Below, piece after piece: positions 61,106 through 64,000 of a stretch of DNA of 64,000 nucleotides. Below the pieces are notes generated by a model. The model was not told the DNA's origin. It worked only from the letters and a program-made list of their open reading frames with translations, and searched no databases. A program made the position numbers and the translations under genes. The stretch is taken from positions 1,364,001-1,428,000 of the forward strand of contig CP115966.1 of assembly GCA_027941995.1 (NCBI GenBank), written 5' to 3'. Every line of letters starts with the position of its first letter. The first letter of the stretch is position 1. This stretch comes from Erythrobacteraceae bacterium WH01K. GTDB taxonomy: Bacteria > Pseudomonadota > Alphaproteobacteria > Sphingomonadales > Sphingomonadaceae.

Positions 61106-63100
61106 ATGCACGCCTATCGTTCCCACAATTGCGCCCAGCTGACAAAAGCGAATGTCGGCGACACCGTCCGCCTGTCGGGCTGGGTGCATAACAAGCGCGA
61201 TCACGGCGGCGTCCTGTTCGTCGACCTGCGCGATCACTACGGCATCACGCAGATCGTGGCGGACGAGGACAGCGAGGCGCTGCCCATCCTCGACCGGCTG
61301 AAACTGGAAAGCGTCATCACCATCGATGGCGAGGTGAAGGCGCGCGACGATGCGGCGGTGAACCCGAACCTGCCGACCGGCGAGATCGAGGTTTTCGCCC
61401 GCTCCGTGGAAATCCAGAGCCGCGCGGAAGAATTGCCGCTGATTGTGAACTCGGCCGAGGATTATCCCGAGGACATCCGCCTGAAATACCGCTTCGTCGA
61501 CCTGCGGCGCGAGCGTGTGCACGACAACATCGTCCTGCGCAGCCAGGTAATCTCCTCGCTGCGCCGCCGGATGCAGGACCAGGGTTTCTTCGAATACCAG
61601 ACGCCGATCCTGGCCGCGTCCAGCCCGGAGGGCGCGCGCGACTACATCGTGCCCAGCCGCCTGCATCCCGGCACGTTCTACGCGCTTCCACAGGCCCCGC
61701 AGATGTTCAAGCAGCTGCTGATGGTCGCCGGTTTCGATCGCTATTTCCAGATCGCGCCGTGCTTCCGCGACGAAGACCTGCGCGCCGACCGCAGCCCCGA
61801 ATTCTACCAACTCGATTTCGAGATGAGCTTCGTGACGCAGGAAGACGTCTTCCAGGCGATCGAGCCGGTGCTGGCCGGCGTGTTCGAGGAATTCGCGGAC
61901 GGCAAGAGCGTGACGCCCGCCGGCGAGTTCCCGCGCATCCCCTATGCCGAAGCGATGCTGAAATACGGCAGCGACAAGCCGGACTTGCGCAATCCGATTG
62001 AGATTGCAGATGTTAGCGACTTCTTTGGTAACTCCGGTTTCAATCTATTTGATAGCATCGTTTCGTCAGGAGGCGTGGTTCGAGGAATCCTGGCCCCGAA
62101 CGTGAAAGAGAAGAGCCGAAAATTCTTTACCGATCAGGATGCTTGGGCAAAGTCTCAAGGCTACGGCGGGCTCGGCTATGCAAATCCGCCTGCACCTGAC
62201 CCGCAAATGATGAAGTATATTCGCGTCGAGAACGGACAGGTGAAGATTGCTGACGATTGTCCGGCTGGCACACAAGACGAGATCGAGCGCATCTTTGACA
62301 AAAAGCCTGACGAAGGTGTTGCATTTCTCAAGGGACCGATCGCCAAGCATCTCACATTGCGTCAGCAAGCTGAAATACTTTGGCGGTGCGGAGGTAGACC
62401 TGGTGACGGGCTGTTCTTCGCAGCCGGCAAGGAAAAGGACGCCGCCAAGCTGGCAGGGGCCGCGCGCACCCGCGTTGCCGAAGAGCTCGGCCTGATCGAG
62501 GAAGGCTGCTTCAAGTTTTGCTGGATCGTCGATTTCCCGATGTTCGAATATGACGAGGAGCAGAAGAAGGTCGATTTCAGCCACAACCCGTTCTCCATGC
62601 CGCAGGGCGAGATGGAAGCGCTGGAAACGAAGGACCCGCTCGACATCCTCGCATGGCAGTACGACATCGTCTGCAACGGCTATGAATTGTCCTCGGGCGC
62701 GATCCGGAACCACAAGCCGGAAATCATGTACAAGGCGTTCGAGATCGCCGGGTATTCGCAGGAGGAAGTCGACGCGAACTTCTCCGGCATGATCGAGGCT
62801 TTCAAGCTGGGCGCGCCTCCGCATGGTGGTTCTGCCCCCGGCATCGACCGTATCGTCATGCTGTTGGCGGACGAGCCCAATATCCGTGAAGTGATTGCCT
62901 TCCCGCTCAACCAGAAGGCGCAGGACCTCATGATGGGCGCGCCGAGCGTAGTCGCTCCGAACCAGTTGCGCGACGTGCACATCCAGTTGGCCCCCAAGGC
63001 GCGCGAGGCGATGGAAGAGGCTTCCAAGGCCGAAAAAATCGACATGAATTCCAATGCCACCGAACGCGACCAGTCGCCGGACGGCAACAAAGAAACCTGA
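61106..63100 (+). CDS. aspS: Aspartyl-tRNA synthetase
   Basis: A 664-residue class II synthetase. The OB-fold anticodon domain begins [20 protein letters not shown]. Catalytic motifs include [39 protein letters not shown] and the ATP-binding [18 protein letters not shown]. The insertion (GAD) domain spans roughly residues 298-431. It has unusual codon use and about 30 extra residues compared with E. coli, and the polar C-terminal tail ([14 protein letters not shown]) is extended, which together explain the length above the usual 590. Alphaproteobacterial enzymes are often non-discriminating, also charging tRNA-Asn. That is not decidable here. Confidence 0.96.
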   Translation: MHAYRSHNCAQLTKANVGDTVRLSGWVHNKRDHGGVLFVDLRDHYGITQIVADEDSEALPILDRLKLESVITIDGEVKARDDAAVNPNLPTGEIEVFARSVEIQSRAEELPLIVNSAEDYPEDIRLKYRFVDLRRERVHDNIVLRSQVISSLRRRMQDQGFFEYQTPILAASSPEGARDYIVPSRLHPGTFYALPQAPQMFKQLLMVAGFDRYFQIAPCFRDEDLRADRSPEFYQLDFEMSFVTQEDVFQAIEPVLAGVFEEFADGKSVTPAGEFPRIPYAEAMLKYGSDKPDLRNPIEIADVSDFFGNSGFNLFDSIVSSGGVVRGILAPNVKEKSRKFFTDQDAWAKSQGYGGLGYANPPAPDPQMMKYIRVENGQVKIADDCPAGTQDEIERIFDKKPDEGVAFLKGPIAKHLTLRQQAEILWRCGGRPGDGLFFAAGKEKDAAKLAGAARTRVAEELGLIEEGCFKFCWIVDFPMFEYDEEQKKVDFSHNPFSMPQGEMEALETKDPLDILAWQYDIVCNGYELSSGAIRNHKPEIMYKAFEIAGYSQEEVDANFSGMIEAFKLGAPPHGGSAPGIDRIVMLLADEPNIREVIAFPLNQKAQDLMMGAPSVVAPNQLRDVHIQLAPKAREAMEEASKAEKIDMNSNATERDQSPDGNKET

Positions 63101-63104
63101 TACG

Positions 63105-63135
63105 AAAAGGGCGCGGATCCTTCCGCGCCCTTTTT
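63105..63135. terminator. Bidirectional terminator after aspS
   Basis: AAAAGGGCGCGGA and TCCGCGCCCTTTT form a 13-base-pair stem with a four-base loop, ending in T bases. The convergent DUF2383-type gene ends 22 bases further. Confidence 0.9.
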
Positions 63136-63156
63136 ACTGTCTAGGCGATCGAGCGA

Positions 63157-63588
63157 TCAGTCGTGTTGCTTCTCGATCATGTCGCCAAACCTTTCGCCTT
63201 CGCACACCTCGTTAAAGCACTTCTGCACCACCTGGCGCTCGGCCGGTTCGAGATCGTCGCTTTCCAGCGCGCTTTCGAACTTGCCCTTGAGGTAGTCCTC
63301 GCCTTCCTCGACACGTTCCGCCGCAGCTTCGTCGCCGCTTTCGAACATATCGGTGATGCTGGCCCACATCTGGTGCGCTTCGCCGGTCATCGTGGCCTTG
63401 GTCACCAGTTCCTCGCCCTGCTGCTGCAATTGTGCATTCATGTTGGCGAGGGTCTGTTCGCGCTGCTGGCCGCGCTGTCCCAGTGCCTGTTTCAGCTGGG
63501 CGCTGTCGGCCTTCTCTGCCGCCTTGCGGTAGCCTTCGACCGAATCGAAGGTGGTGTCGACGAGGCTTTTGAAAGTCGTGCTGCTCAT
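63157..63588 (-). CDS. DUF2383/PA2169-type four-helix protein
   Basis: A 143-residue soluble, mostly helical protein. It begins with TFKSLVDTTFDSVEGYRKAA and has a Gln-rich region (LGQRGQQREQTLANMNAQLQ), matching a ferritin-like four-helix-bundle family of unknown function. An acidic C-terminal half contains GDEAAAERVEEGEDYLKG. AGGAG lies at the right distance before ATG 63588. An upstream in-frame start would add 55 Arg/Pro-rich residues and is rejected. Confidence 0.85.
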   Translation of the reverse strand: MSSTTFKSLVDTTFDSVEGYRKAAEKADSAQLKQALGQRGQQREQTLANMNAQLQQQGEELVTKATMTGEAHQMWASITDMFESGDEAAAERVEEGEDYLKGKFESALESDDLEPAERQVVQKCFNEVCEGERFGDMIEKQHD

Positions 63589-63824
63589 TGGTAGTCTCCT
63601 GTATTCTCTCAACAATCTACCAATGCGCAGAAGGCCATCCGGGTCCCGGACGTTCACTCCGACTGGCGCAATTTGCGGACGGCCTGGCGCAGCTATCGCT
63701 CCGGCGCGGGATGCGTCGGCGATCGAGGGCAGGGGGCGGGGCGCAACGGGCACTTGCGCAGCCCTGCCGCGTTCATTAGGGCGACAGCTAACCGATTAAC
63801 TCCCCAAAGAGAGGGTCTGATTTC

Positions 63825-64000
63825 ATGAGTGATACCCCCGAACGCGTCCAGAAGATCGTTGTCGAGCACCTCGGTGTCGAAGCCGACAAGGTCACGCAGG
63901 AAGCAAGCTTCATCGACGATCTTGGCGCCGACAGCCTCGACATCGTCGAACTGGTGATGGCTTTCGAAGAAGAATTCGGCGTGGAAATCCCCGACGACGC
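63825..64000 (+). CDS. acpP: Acyl carrier protein (partial, 3' end outside window)
   Basis: The first 58 codons of ACP. The phosphopantetheine serine is in [19 protein letters not shown] near residue 37, and helix III begins [15 protein letters not shown] lies upstream of the ATG. A weak promoter-like TTGCGC-N17-TAGGGC is at 63754-63782. In most bacteria fabF follows, and this would lie beyond the edge. Confidence 0.97.
   Translation, partial: MSDTPERVQKIVVEHLGVEADKVTQEASFIDDLGADSLDIVELVMAFEEEFGVEIPDD

Noticed and set aside
1-64000. CRISPR arrays, insertion sequences or rRNA genes
   Set aside because: No regularly spaced repeats, transposase motifs, terminal inverted repeats or rRNA sequences were seen on either strand.

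Overview
The window is about 64 kb of high-G+C DNA, densely packed with core genes. It is an alphaproteobacterial chromosome, most likely from the order Sphingomonadales and close to Erythrobacteraceae. The basis is the gene order (ffs-dnaX-ybaB-lon-hup; rpsB-tsf-pyrH-frr-uppS-cdsA-dxr-rseP-bamA-ompH-fabZ-rpmE), an NDUFS4-type complex I protein, a System I cytochrome c cluster, and the absence of lpx genes where most Gram-negative bacteria carry them. The taxonomic call is inference from gene content and order. I see no insertion sequence, prophage, integron or CRISPR array.

Layout. 1-3.1 kb: end of an unidentified gene, a family-4 glycosyltransferase with a Cro/S24-like regulator, a DUF6456 protein and a [4Fe-4S]-type uracil-DNA glycosylase. 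3.0-8.7 kb: an ABC-F ATPase, a SIMPL periplasmic protein, a PepSY protein, a PhoP/PhoQ-like two-component pair and a small secreted protein. 8.8-13.6 kb: chorismate mutase, polyprenyl diphosphate synthase, helicase HrpB, a complex I accessory subunit and a two-repeat secreted protein broken by an in-frame amber codon. 13.6-19.1 kb: SRP RNA, dnaX, ybaB, lon and hup. 19.1-27.2 kb: a lipoprotein, an RlmB-like methyltransferase, tRNA-Tyr, a TonB-dependent receptor with a structured leader, a KAS III enzyme, psd-pssA and a small membrane protein.

27.2-38.9 kb is the translation, isoprenoid, phospholipid and outer-membrane assembly cluster. 38.9-41 kb: a 2-oxoglutarate oxygenase, tRNA-His and a Leu/Phe-type dehydrogenase. 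41-45.9 kb: ccmCDEFGHI with every gene overlapping the next. 46-48 kb: kup. 48.2-51.8 kb: dapF-mtaB-ftsY-yciB, also overlapping, on the minus strand. 51.8-58.7 kb: a GGDEF/EAL protein, an EVE protein, a ThDP enzyme, a small membrane protein, an LplT-like transporter, pgsA and a PilZ protein. 58.7-64 kb: oxyR, rnd, aspS, a DUF2383-type protein and the start of acpP.

Much of the window serves envelope building. CdsA makes CDP-diacylglycerol, PssA and Psd turn it into phosphatidylethanolamine, and PgsA starts the phosphatidylglycerol branch. FabZ, the KAS III enzyme and ACP serve acyl-chain metabolism. Dxr, IspB and UppS make isoprenoids. BamA, OmpH and RseP build and monitor the outer membrane. 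The most unusual observations are two in-frame patches of foreign-looking codon usage inside essential genes (the barrel of bamA and the insertion domain of aspS), the amber-interrupted secreted protein, and the structured leader of the TonB receptor.
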